A stretch of DNA of 20,724 nucleotides from CAYYNP01 sp964472545 (GTDB lineage Bacteria > Planctomycetota > Planctomycetia > Pirellulales > Thermoguttaceae). Positions 7,228 through 15,903 of the stretch are shown one piece after another. The notes under the pieces were generated by a model. It was not told the origin of the DNA, made no database searches, and saw nothing but the letters and a program-made list of their open reading frames with translations. Position numbers and translations under genes: made by a program. The DNA lies in the NCBI GenBank assembly GCA_964472545.1, contig CAYYNP010000182.1:1-20724 (forward strand). The letters run 5' to 3'. Each line of letters begins with the position of its first letter. Position 1 is the stretch's first letter.

Positions 7228-8844
7228 TCATTCGGCAGGAACCGGCGTCGCCATCCGCCCGAGAAACAACACGCTGCCGGTCGACTTCTCGCGGATCAGG
7301 AAGACGAACGGCCGGTCGGCCTTGAACTCGGGCGTGAAGGGGAAATCCACCGGCATCGACGACGCCATGGCCATCACCACGGCGGTTGCGGCGGCAGCTT
7401 CGGTCCCCTTTTCGTTGACCTCGACGAACGCCTTGTGAATCACTTTCGAGATGTAGAGCTGCTGCATCGGATTGGTCGACGTGGTCATGCCGTGGAACTG
7501 GGCCCCCGTTTTCGGGTCGCGGGGGTCCTTGAAGGCACGGACCATGCCCATCCGCTGGAGCGTGCCGGGGGCCTCCGCGTCGCCGAGCGTGTACTCGGTT
7601 TCCATCTTGAACTTCGGCAAGTAAACGTGCGTCTCGCGCTTCTTCAGTTGGCCGATCCAGCGGCCGAGGTTTGCCGGCGCGAGCTTCTCTTCGACCGCCG
7701 GCAGGCCCGCGGGATCGTTCGGCGCGATCACGACCATCGACAGGTCGTCGCCCTTGTAGGGCAACTCGACGACGGCGAAACCGCCGACCTTGGGATACAA
7801 CTCCTTCGGGTCCTGGCCGCGGCGGATTCGCGTCGGCGTGTTGAAGTGCGAGCCGTCGGCGTTGAACGCCCCGTAACGGCCCACGTCGAGCTTCGGGGCG
7901 TGCATGATGGGCGTTTGCGTCTTGATGCCGTCGGCCGCCGTGAAGTCGAGATCTTTGGTCTTCTCCTCCTTAAACGGCGTCGACCATTCGCCTTTGAAGT
8001 AGATGGCGTTGGTCAAAACCAACCGCGTGTACTCGTTCAGTGCGCCCTGCGGAATCAGGTCCTTGATGCGGTCGTTCGTCTGCCCTTCGACCCAGCCGTT
8101 GATTCGCAGCCGGGCGTCCTCGAAGCCGAACTTGAAGTCAACCGGGAACATGCCGCCGGTGTCGTAGTATCGGTTGATCGTCGTGACGTATTTCGGATCG
8201 AACGGATAGGTCTTCTCGCCCCACAGGGCATTGGCGACGCGAATCTCGTATTGGTCGACCTGGGACGCCAATCCGTTGAGTTCCTCGGCAAGCTGTTGCT
8301 CCTCCCGCCGCGCGGCCGAGAATTCCTGCCACTTGCGGTCCTTTCTCAGTTGCTCCATGCTTGCCTTGACGGCTTCGAGTTTCTTGCGGGCCTCGATGAT
8401 CTTCTCGCGAATCTCGGTCGTCTTGGCCGGGTCGGCGTCGCCGCCGTTGAGCTTGCCGTTCAGTTCGGCCATGCCGGTGTGGATCAGGGCGATTTCCCAG
8501 GGGATGCGCTGGGCGTCGTCGCCGACCCGCTTGGCGGCCTCGGGGAATCGCAGCACCTTGCCCATCTCGGCGGCCGTTTCCGCCCGGGCCCCCTCGGCGG
8601 TCATCGCCAGCGCTCCGGAGACCGAGTAGGGCGAGAAGAAGACGTTCTTTCCCTCGTTCTCCTTTGCCAGTTGTTTGTATAGGTCGAAGGCGAAATCGCT
8701 GTTCGCCTCGACGGCGATCTTCACGGGCGCCTTCTCCGCCTCGGAGATCAACAGGTCGCCGGCTACTACCTCGACACCGCCCAGCACGGTGGCCAACGCG
8801 ACCGCGCCGCGGAGAGCCAACACCCTCGTCAGTGACTTCAACAT
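7228..8844 (-). CDS. Exported serpin (serine protease inhibitor), P1 Ala, with helical insertion
   Basis: 538 residues with a full serpin fold: FAFDLYKQLA (51-60), NVFFSPYSVSGALAM (67-81), RLVLTNAIYFKGEW, HKAFVEVNEKGTEAAAATAV (470-489) and DRPFVFLI...GSVLFLGRM near the end. The hinge has the small-residue run expected of inhibitory serpins. Counting from P15 Gly480 puts P1-P1' at Ala494-Ser495, which points to elastase-like targets. Compared with its upstream paralogue it carries about 65 extra residues (about 134-198), rich in Glu, Lys and Arg and probably a coiled coil, between helix D and strand s2A. The N-terminus (MLKSLTRVLALRGAVALATV) can serve as a signal peptide but aligns without gaps to the tail of the FecR domain in the neighbouring fusion. 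GAGGAG lies 9 nt before the ATG. It follows the FecR-serpin gene by 230 nt. Confidence 0.93.
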   Translation of the reverse strand: MLKSLTRVLALRGAVALATVLGGVEVVAGDLLISEAEKAPVKIAVEANSDFAFDLYKQLAKENEGKNVFFSPYSVSGALAMTAEGARAETAAEMGKVLRFPEAAKRVGDDAQRIPWEIALIHTGMAELNGKLNGGDADPAKTTEIREKIIEARKKLEAVKASMEQLRKDRKWQEFSAARREEQQLAEELNGLASQVDQYEIRVANALWGEKTYPFDPKYVTTINRYYDTGGMFPVDFKFGFEDARLRINGWVEGQTNDRIKDLIPQGALNEYTRLVLTNAIYFKGEWSTPFKEEKTKDLDFTAADGIKTQTPIMHAPKLDVGRYGAFNADGSHFNTPTRIRRGQDPKELYPKVGGFAVVELPYKGDDLSMVVIAPNDPAGLPAVEEKLAPANLGRWIGQLKKRETHVYLPKFKMETEYTLGDAEAPGTLQRMGMVRAFKDPRDPKTGAQFHGMTTSTNPMQQLYISKVIHKAFVEVNEKGTEAAAATAVVMAMASSMPVDFPFTPEFKADRPFVFLIREKSTGSVLFLGRMATPVPAE

Positions 8845-9074
8845 CGTACTTTTCTCCTCTTGTCGGAACTAAACGGGCATCCTCGCGTGGCGAGTGAAAT
8901 CCACATCTGATTTCAGACGTTCCGTACGGCCGGCGAGTTCCCTCAAATCTACCTCAAACGCCGCCGTCGGTGTAGTGTCAAATCACCAGAGAACCGTCCG
9001 GTGCGCGCGGCCCGAAACGGCACTTCCGGGCAAGCGCCGAAAGCACCGTGCGGCGAAACGTCACCTTCTGCAAA
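8845..9074 (-). other. 230-bp spacer between the two serpin genes, possible internal promoter
   Basis: This is the longest gap in the minus-strand tandem set. It contains a perfect -35 hexamer TTGACA on the minus strand (8981-8976) but only a weak -10 candidate (TTTGAG, 8958-8953, 17-nt spacing). It also has an inverted repeat TCTGA-TT-TCAGA (8906-8917), a 5-bp hairpin CTCGC-GTG-GCGAG (8882-8894), and a G/C stem at 9010-9031 without a T-tract. I see no remnant of a second FecR reading frame. An internal promoter or attenuator is plausible but unproven. Confidence 0.35.
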
Positions 9075-11033
9075 CTATGTCTGGGGCGTCGTCACTCGGC
9101 CCAGGAACAGCGTGGCGCCGCTCTTGACGTCGCGAATCAGGAACACGAACGGCCGGTCGGCGTTGAACGAGGGCGTAAACGGCGTCGGCCGGGCGCTTCT
9201 GGCGCCGATCACCACGGCCGTGGCCGCGGCGGCTTCCGTGCCCTCTTCGTTGACTTCCACAAACGCCTTGTGAAAAACGTCCGACACGTACAGATCGCGG
9301 CTGGTGCCGATGCCGCTGAAATCGGCACGGCTGCTGTCGAACGCGCGGACCATGCCCAGCTTCGGCAGCGTGCCGGTCAGTTGATAACTCGTCTCTAGCT
9401 TGAACTTCGGCATCCGCACGTTGACGTTGCGCTCCTCGAGCCGGCCGGTCCAGGCCGCCAGATTCTCGCTGCTGAGGGTCTTCTCCAGCGCTGCCAGGCC
9501 GTTGACCTTTTGCGGGGCAATCAAGACCATCGACAACTCGTCGCCCACGTAAGGCAACTCGACCATCAGGAAACCGTCGCCGTCGGGATAGACCTTCTGC
9601 CCGCGGCCGGTCATCTTGGGTGTCGAAAACGGCGTGCCGTCGGCGCTGATCGCCAGGTATCTGGCATGTTTGCCGAAACGCTGGTACATCATCGGCGTCT
9701 TCTGCTTTGTGCCGTCGGCCGTGGTGAAGTCGCCGGGCCGCGTGCGTTCCTTCTTGAACTGGACCTTCCAATCGCCTTTGAAGTAGATCGCGTTGGCCAG
9801 CACCAGCCGCGTCAAGCTGTCGATCGAACCGTCCGGCAGCAGATCCTTGATCCGCTCGTTCGTCTGATCTTCGACCCAACGGTTGATACGCTGCCGCTCG
9901 CCGTTGGGATTGCCCTTGAAGTTCACCATCCGCAACGCGCCGGAATCGTAGAAGCCGTCGATCGTGTCGACGAATTCCCGGCGGAAGGGATACGACTGCT
10001 CGCCCCACATGGCGTTGGCCACGGCCAACTCGTACTTCTTGTCTTTGGCGTTGAAGCGCCGACTCAAATCGGCGATGCCGGTGTGCATCAACGAGGTTTC
10101 CCAGGGGATCGACTGTGCGTCGTCGCCCACGCGCCGGGCTTGCTGCGGCAGCCGCAACATCGTGCCCATCTCGGCGGCTGTCTCCGTGCGGGCCCCTTCC
10201 AAGGCCATTGTCAGCGCGGTGGTGATCGAGTAAGGGGAGAGAAACAGATTCTGGCCTTCGTTCTCGGCCGCAAGTTGCCGGTAGAGATCGAACCCGAAGT
10301 CGCCGTTCGCGTCGACCGTCAGTTTCGTGGGCGGCTTGTCCGGCTCCGCGGCCAGCAGATCGCCGGCCGTTCCGTCAACGCTGCCCAGCGTGCCGGTCAA
10401 CGTGACCAGGCCGCTTAGGACCAAGACTCTGGTGAGTGAAGTGAACATCGCGTCGTCCTCATTCTGTGGGGTTTCGTGTGTGCCGATGTAGAACCGTGTG
10501 CCCGTGGCGACCGCTTCGCCGTGTGGCGTTTCAATCACTAACGACGATTCGGCGGCCGGGTTGGTTCCGCGATTCTCTCCGTTTGTCGATTCGACGAGCA
10601 ACTCCCCCCGCTCCAATCGAACGTGCGTTGGGGTGATCACCCGATACTCCGCCTGGCCGGTCGGCGTGATCTGCCACCGACCGGCGAGTTGGACGGGCTG
10701 CGGGGCGGCCGGGTCGTCTTGGTTTCCCTCGGGATCATCCCCCTGGGCAACGGGCACGCCCGGATCGATGGGCAACTGCGGTTCGCTCGGCCAGATCTGC
10801 CATGCGACTACGGCCACCAACAGACTCGCCGCCACAACCATCGCGACCGCGAGCGACGGGGGCCGGCGGAGTCTTTGCAGCGGGCCAGGCGCAACGACGC
10901 GCGGGCCTCGACCGGCGTCGACCACACCGGCGGGAGCAAGATCTGCCAGGAGCCGGCGCCGGGCGCCGTCGCTCAGCCCCGGCAAGGGGCGCGCCCGCAG
11001 CTTGGCCTCGAATTGTTCGTCCCGATTACTCAC
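9075..11033 (-). CDS. FecR-like anti-sigma protein fused to a serpin (P1 Arg)
   Basis: A single 652-codon frame joins two functions. Residues 1-58 are polar and probably cytoplasmic, the sigma-facing part. Residues 60-81 are a membrane helix. About 128-230 is FecR-like: HVRLERGELLVES, VIETPHGEAVATGTRFYIGT, then TRVLVLSGLVTLTG...AGDLLAAE. About 240-652 is a serpin with FGFDLYRQLA, NLFLSPYSITTALTM, LVLANAIYFKGDW, the hinge EVNEEGTEAAAATAVV and DRPFVFLIRD. P1-P1' is predicted at Arg612-Ser613, pointing to trypsin-like proteases. The GTG start overlaps the sigma-factor stop by 4 nt (GTGA). An internal ATG at 10448 (residue 196), with GAGGA 7 nt upstream, opens the same segment that starts the second serpin, so a shorter exported serpin could also be made. 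If the fusion protein is membrane-bound as drawn, the serpin faces outside. The fusion is read directly; the sensing role is inferred. Confidence 0.9.
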   Translation of the reverse strand: MSNRDEQFEAKLRARPLPGLSDGARRRLLADLAPAGVVDAGRGPRVVAPGPLQRLRRPPSLAVAMVVAASLLVAVVAWQIWPSEPQLPIDPGVPVAQGDDPEGNQDDPAAPQPVQLAGRWQITPTGQAEYRVITPTHVRLERGELLVESTNGENRGTNPAAESSLVIETPHGEAVATGTRFYIGTHETPQNEDDAMFTSLTRVLVLSGLVTLTGTLGSVDGTAGDLLAAEPDKPPTKLTVDANGDFGFDLYRQLAAENEGQNLFLSPYSITTALTMALEGARTETAAEMGTMLRLPQQARRVGDDAQSIPWETSLMHTGIADLSRRFNAKDKKYELAVANAMWGEQSYPFRREFVDTIDGFYDSGALRMVNFKGNPNGERQRINRWVEDQTNERIKDLLPDGSIDSLTRLVLANAIYFKGDWKVQFKKERTRPGDFTTADGTKQKTPMMYQRFGKHARYLAISADGTPFSTPKMTGRGQKVYPDGDGFLMVELPYVGDELSMVLIAPQKVNGLAALEKTLSSENLAAWTGRLEERNVNVRMPKFKLETSYQLTGTLPKLGMVRAFDSSRADFSGIGTSRDLYVSDVFHKAFVEVNEEGTEAAAATAVVIGARSARPTPFTPSFNADRPFVFLIRDVKSGATLFLGRVTTPQT

Positions 11034-11527
11034 TCGTCGACAACTCCGTCGAGTTTCTGCTGCAAGTGCTTCAAGGCCGCGCGATATCGCGTATCGGCCG
11101 TGCTGGGCGAAATCGACAGCGCCTTGGCGATCTGCGGAAAACTCAACTCGCCCCAGATCCGCATCACCACGACCTCGCGTTGGGCATCCGAGAGGCTACG
11201 CAGCGCTCGTTCGATCTCTCGGTCAGTCTCGGCTTCTGCAAGTCGGTCGCGATCGCTGGCGAAGACCGGTTGTGGCTCAGCGCGTTGCTCGCGATCCTGC
11301 CGCCGCCGTCGCTGGCGCAGCCAATTCAGGGCGGTCGTGCGCACGCAGGCAAAGAGGAACGGGACCCGATCGCGCACACGTTCCCTCTCCCGCCAAAACC
11401 GGACGAAAGCCGTATGAAACACGTCTTCCGCATCGGCGTGGCAGGGAACCCATTGGCGTGCGAACAGAATCAACCGAGGGGCCTGCTCGCTGAGCCACTG
11501 TGCGCAATCATCAATGTCGTCGCCCAA
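11030..11527 (-). CDS. ECF-type RNA polymerase sigma factor
   Basis: 165 residues with region 2 (about 10-75: ILFARQWVPCHADAEDVFHT, AFVRFWRER, VPFLFACVRTTALNWLRQ) and region 4 (about 108-160: LRSLSDAQREVVVMRIWGEL, SFPQIAKALSISPSTADTRY), and no region 3, as in extracytoplasmic-function sigma factors. No in-frame ATG is available at the right place. The TTG at 11527 is chosen because GAGG lies 7 nt upstream and the family N-terminus fits. The stop overlaps the start of the FecR-serpin gene, the classic arrangement for a sigma factor and its regulator. It likely directs transcription of its own operon, and so of both serpins; autoregulation is inferred. Confidence 0.92.
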   Translation of the reverse strand: MGDDIDDCAQWLSEQAPRLILFARQWVPCHADAEDVFHTAFVRFWRERERVRDRVPFLFACVRTTALNWLRQRRRRQDREQRAEPQPVFASDRDRLAEAETDREIERALRSLSDAQREVVVMRIWGELSFPQIAKALSISPSTADTRYRAALKHLQQKLDGVVDE

Positions 11528-11845
11528 AGGGTGGCCTCAGTATCTCGTCTCAATAGATAGACACCGCCGATCGGACAATCGGCCGGTTGCTGAGAGGATT
11601 TGTTCGAATGCAGCAACGCCCACCAGCATAACACACCTCAACCACCGGAGGCCGTCCTGGCGCAATGGCCACTAGGGGTGTCTCCTCCCCTTGCAGCCGG
11701 GGCGTTTCCGGCCGGCAATTGAAGTCGGGGTTCCGGTTGTTCGGGTTGGGCAAGCTGGGTAGCCGCTCTCGTGCGGTTTCTCTTCTCGGCCGATTGTGGT
11801 ATCCTGCCCAGACTTCGATCCGCCCGATTCCTCGAGGAACAAACC
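11528..11845. other. Divergent intergenic region between sigma operon and transporter gene
   Basis: 318 bases contain no gene I can support. This must hold the promoters of both the sigma-FecR-serpin operon (leftward) and the transporter-asnS set (rightward). A TATCCT hexamer at 11800-11805, preceded by TGTGG, is a possible -10 for the transporter, with no good -35. Leftward I cannot identify an ECF promoter. The short inverted repeat at 11566-11583 is listed separately. The stretch 11640-11760 is G/C-rich with small hairpins of no clear meaning. Confidence 0.4.
11566..11583. promoter_or_regulatory. Inverted repeat upstream of the sigma-factor gene, possible operator
   Basis: GCCGAT (11566-11571) and ATCGGC (11578-11583) form a perfect inverted repeat with a 6-nt spacer, and the left part contains the palindrome CCGATCGG (11567-11574). 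It lies about 39-56 nt before the TTG start of the sigma gene, a plausible place for a regulator to bind or for a leader hairpin. In GC-rich DNA such short palindromes can occur by chance. Confidence 0.25.
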
Positions 11846-13387
11846 ATGGCCGAGCAAGACAAAGGCCTGCCGATGGCCGCCAAGTGGGACCCGGAGAAGC
11901 TCCAAGCGGAGGTCGCTGCGCTGGAGGAACTCGAAGGCAAACCGCTGCTGGCCAAGGCGGGTGGCTACATCAAGCGGACCGGGCCGGGCCTGCTGCAAAG
12001 CGCCATGACGCTCGGCGCCGGCAGCGCGGTGGCCTCGGTCGTGGCCGGCGTCTTCTGCGGATACTCACTGCTCTGGGTCCAGCCGATCGCGATGTTTCTC
12101 GGCATCATGATGTTCATGGCCATCGGCAACGTCGTGCTCACCACCGGCGAACGTCCCTACAAGTCGGTTGGCCGGGAACTGCACGTCTCGATTGCCTTCC
12201 TCTGGGCCTTAGGTACGATCGTCGCCTCGGTGATCTGGCATTTTCCGCAATATGGCCTGGCCGCCGGCGCCGCCCGAGACCTGGCCGATATGGCCGGCGC
12301 GACCACGATGCAGGGCACGGGCGACGCGATCACGATGACCACCACCGGAAAGGCCGTCAGCTTTGGTGTTGGCGGGCTGATCCTGGCGATCGGTATCCTC
12401 ACCACCTGGAATTACGGCAGCAACGCCCGCGGCATCAAGGCCTACGAGTGGTTCCTCCGCTCGGTGATCGGGTTGGTGATCCTCTCGTTCGGCATCGTGG
12501 TCGTTGCCACGGGAATCGACTGGTCGAAGCTCTTTAGCGGTTTCTTCACGTTCCAGATCCCGGAAGTCGAGGGAATCACGACCGTCATCCTCGGCGCGAT
12601 CGGGGCGTCGGTCGGCATCAACATGACGTTCCTCTACCCCTATTCGCTGCTGGCGAAGGGCTGGGGAAAGAGCCACAAGGTACTCTGCCGCTGGGACCTC
12701 GTGATGTCGATGTTCCTCCCCTTCGTGCTAGTCACGTCGCTGGTGATCATCGCCATGGCCAATACGGTCCATAAGGACGTGGTCGAGGAACATCAGAAAC
12801 TCGTGGCCGAACACGAAGCGCAAGTGGCAGCCGGCACGGCCGAAGGCGAACCGCCGAAGATCGAGATCGACCGGAAGATGAAGCCGGTCCGCGCCGCCAA
12901 GGCCCTGACCGGCGTGATGGGTGAGAACCTGGGCCGGATCATCTTCGATCTAGGGTTCATTGCCATGACGTGCGGGGCGATCAGCGTCCACATGGTCGTC
13001 TGCGGGTTCACCGCCTGCGAGATGTTCGGCCTCGAGTATTCGACCTGGCGCTACCGCCTGTTCACGCTGATTCCGGTAATCGGCATTCTCGGCGTGGTGG
13101 CGGAGACGCCCTTCTGGTTACCGGTGGCCGCTTCGGCTATCTGTCTGACGATGCTGCCGATCGCCTACATCGCCTTCTTCTTGATGAACAACAAGCGAAG
13201 CTACCTCGGCGAGGCCGTGGGCCACGGCTGGAAACGATTCGTCGTCAACCTGATCCTGCTGGTGGCGATCGCGATGTGTACCATCGGCGCGGCGATCAAG
13301 CTCAAAGGCGGTGTGTACGACAAGCTCTTCGGCGACGCCCCGCCGCCGGCCGCCGCCGGTGAAACGCCCGATCCCGGCGACAAGTAG
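11846..13387 (+). CDS. Nramp-family-fold membrane transporter lacking canonical metal motifs
   Basis: 513 residues with about eleven membrane segments and the Nramp opening YIKRTGPGLLQSAM (41-54). In Nramp metal transporters TM1 carries DPGN and TM6 carries MPHN. Here the TM1 position reads LGAGS (56-60) and TM6 reads GASVGINMTFLYP (252-264), so the Asp, Asn, Met and His that bind transition metals are missing. A charged loop (about 308-350) separates later helices, and the C-terminus is Pro/Ala/Gly-rich. The fold assignment is good but the substrate is uncertain. Transport of Mn2+ or Fe2+ by the usual mechanism is doubtful; Mg2+ or an organic substrate is possible. The ATG at 11846 has GAGGA 7 nt upstream. 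asnS follows 47 nt later on the same strand. Confidence 0.82.
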   Translation: MAEQDKGLPMAAKWDPEKLQAEVAALEELEGKPLLAKAGGYIKRTGPGLLQSAMTLGAGSAVASVVAGVFCGYSLLWVQPIAMFLGIMMFMAIGNVVLTTGERPYKSVGRELHVSIAFLWALGTIVASVIWHFPQYGLAAGAARDLADMAGATTMQGTGDAITMTTTGKAVSFGVGGLILAIGILTTWNYGSNARGIKAYEWFLRSVIGLVILSFGIVVVATGIDWSKLFSGFFTFQIPEVEGITTVILGAIGASVGINMTFLYPYSLLAKGWGKSHKVLCRWDLVMSMFLPFVLVTSLVIIAMANTVHKDVVEEHQKLVAEHEAQVAAGTAEGEPPKIEIDRKMKPVRAAKALTGVMGENLGRIIFDLGFIAMTCGAISVHMVVCGFTACEMFGLEYSTWRYRLFTLIPVIGILGVVAETPFWLPVAASAICLTMLPIAYIAFFLMNNKRSYLGEAVGHGWKRFVVNLILLVAIAMCTIGAAIKLKGGVYDKLFGDAPPPAAAGETPDPGDK

Positions 13388-13434
13388 CCTCCACCTGAAG
13401 ATCCTGCGTGACGCACTCGAAGTGATAACACATC

Positions 13435-14829
<1,395 letters not shown>

Positions 14830-14835
14830 CCGTAG

Positions 14836-14852
14836 GGTGCGTGGAACGCACC
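14836..14852. repeat. Short perfect hairpin after asnS
   Basis: GGTGCGT (14836-14842) and ACGCACC (14846-14852) form a perfect 7-bp stem with a GGA loop, 6 nt after the asnS stop and 9 nt before the next start codon. The sequence resembles the very common GGTGCGT...ACGCACC palindromes of planctomycete genomes. It may be a REP-like element or a weak processing or attenuation site; no T-tract follows, so it is not a classical terminator. Confidence 0.55.
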
Positions 14853-14861
14853 GCAAGAGCT

Positions 14862-15116
14862 ATGAAGTTCAATTACCCGGGAACGAACGAGCCGATTCGA
14901 GTCGGCGACATCGTGCGCATAAGAAGATGGCTGCGTCGTGATTTGCGCGGCGTTGTGGACTACGTTTACGATCCCAGTAAGCCAAGTTTCAGGGAAGTCA
15001 ACGACCCCGGTTTCTCAGTCAAGATTGATGAGAAGAGGTCGATTTGGGCAAATGAGCCAGACGAGAATATCCTCTTGGTGAGTCGAGCCCGCGAACAAGG
15101 AACAGATACGGAATGA
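14862..15116 (+). CDS. Small conserved-looking protein (84 aa), possible beta-barrel fold
   Basis: The frame from the ATG at 14862 gives MKFNYPGTNEPIRVGDIVRI at the N-terminus, then RRWLRRDLRGVVDYVYDP, a Pro/Asp loop, and FSVKIDEKRSIWANEPDENI near the end. The VGDIVRI...GVVDYV...W pattern suggests a small SH3-like beta barrel, and resembles small proteins annotated elsewhere as putative immunity proteins; I cannot name a family with confidence. The ribosome site is poor, and translation may depend on coupling to asnS, whose stop is 32 nt upstream with a hairpin between. Codon use is less G/C-biased than in asnS, which hints at separate acquisition. Confidence 0.6.
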   Translation: MKFNYPGTNEPIRVGDIVRIRRWLRRDLRGVVDYVYDPSKPSFREVNDPGFSVKIDEKRSIWANEPDENILLVSRAREQGTDTE

Positions 15117-15159
15117 ACTGCCTGGGGCGCCGCGGCGATCTGTTCTTGCCACCCTTTGC

Positions 15160-15903
15160 TTAGCGATTGTGCCGGAGTCGTTCCAATTCTGCTCGCAAGG
15201 GCGTCCAGTAGGCCCGATCGGCTTCGCGTTGCTGCTTCTCTTCCAGGTCGAGTTGGCTTGCTAGCTCGGCATCATCCCTGGCGACGGCGTTTTTCAGCAG
15301 CGGCCGCCGAGAGACGACCTCCGTGAGTTGGTCGGGGAAACGGATGGCCAATTCGAGCAGAACCTGGGGCGTGCGGCACTCTTCCAGCCAGAAATGCACT
15401 TGCTCTGGCGTCGGGTCCGCCCGATTGGCAGTGTAGTTTGCCTCGACCAGCCGGCGGATCATCGGCCAGTCCTTGTCGCGTTGGGTTTTCTTGGCGCTGA
15501 CGAGATCGGGCAGCGACATGATCTCGATCTGCGTTCCCGACGGATCCTCCACCGTCGTCCGGCGCTGCCAAAGCTCCTCGAACGCGGCCACGCCCCGCAT
15601 CACCGACATCACGTCGATCCGCATCCGCGGGGCGTCCGGATGCTGGCAGCGGAAATGCACGGCGTGTCCCCGGGCCAGGTACTCGGCCTCGAACGGCGGC
15701 ACGGCGATCCGCTCTGCCTGCAACTCGTCCAACGCCCGCGAAAGCCGCCGGAGGTTGTCCGGGTCGGCCAACACGGCGACGTCGGTATCCCGGCTAAACT
15801 CCGCTGCGCCGTATAACACGCAGGCCTGCCCGCCCATCAGCAGGTAGCGGACGCGGTTCGAGCCCAGGGTCGAAAGGACTTTGAGAATCGGGTTCGGCGT
15901 CAA
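15160..15903 (-). CDS. Nucleotidyltransferase-fold protein (DUF6036/AbiEii-like)
   Basis: 247 residues. The nucleotidyltransferase core is visible: YLLMGGQACVLYG (20-32) with the GG motif, FSRDTDVAVL (36-45) supplying Asp39 and Asp41, and RMRIDVMSV (93-101) supplying a third Asp97. SLPDLVSAKKTQRDKDWPMI (about 129-148) is the helix typical of AbiEii-like and DUF6036 proteins. All three candidate metal-binding acids are present, so it may be active. Such proteins often act as toxins or modifiers of tRNA or protein in two-gene modules. The start is a TTG at 15903 with a strong GGGAGG 5 nt upstream, lying inside the preceding gene, which it overlaps by 110 nt in another frame. The C-terminus (about 210-247) is a charged helix. 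Confidence 0.8.
   Translation of the reverse strand: MTPNPILKVLSTLGSNRVRYLLMGGQACVLYGAAEFSRDTDVAVLADPDNLRRLSRALDELQAERIAVPPFEAEYLARGHAVHFRCQHPDAPRMRIDVMSVMRGVAAFEELWQRRTTVEDPSGTQIEIMSLPDLVSAKKTQRDKDWPMIRRLVEANYTANRADPTPEQVHFWLEECRTPQVLLELAIRFPDQLTEVVSRRPLLKNAVARDDAELASQLDLEEKQQREADRAYWTPLRAELERLRHNR

Noticed and set aside
10446..11033. Idea that the FecR gene was simply truncated by a serpin insertion
   Set aside because: The sequence after residue 196 still matches the closing FecR strands (TRVLVLSG...AGDLL), so the FecR domain seems complete and the fusion ordered.
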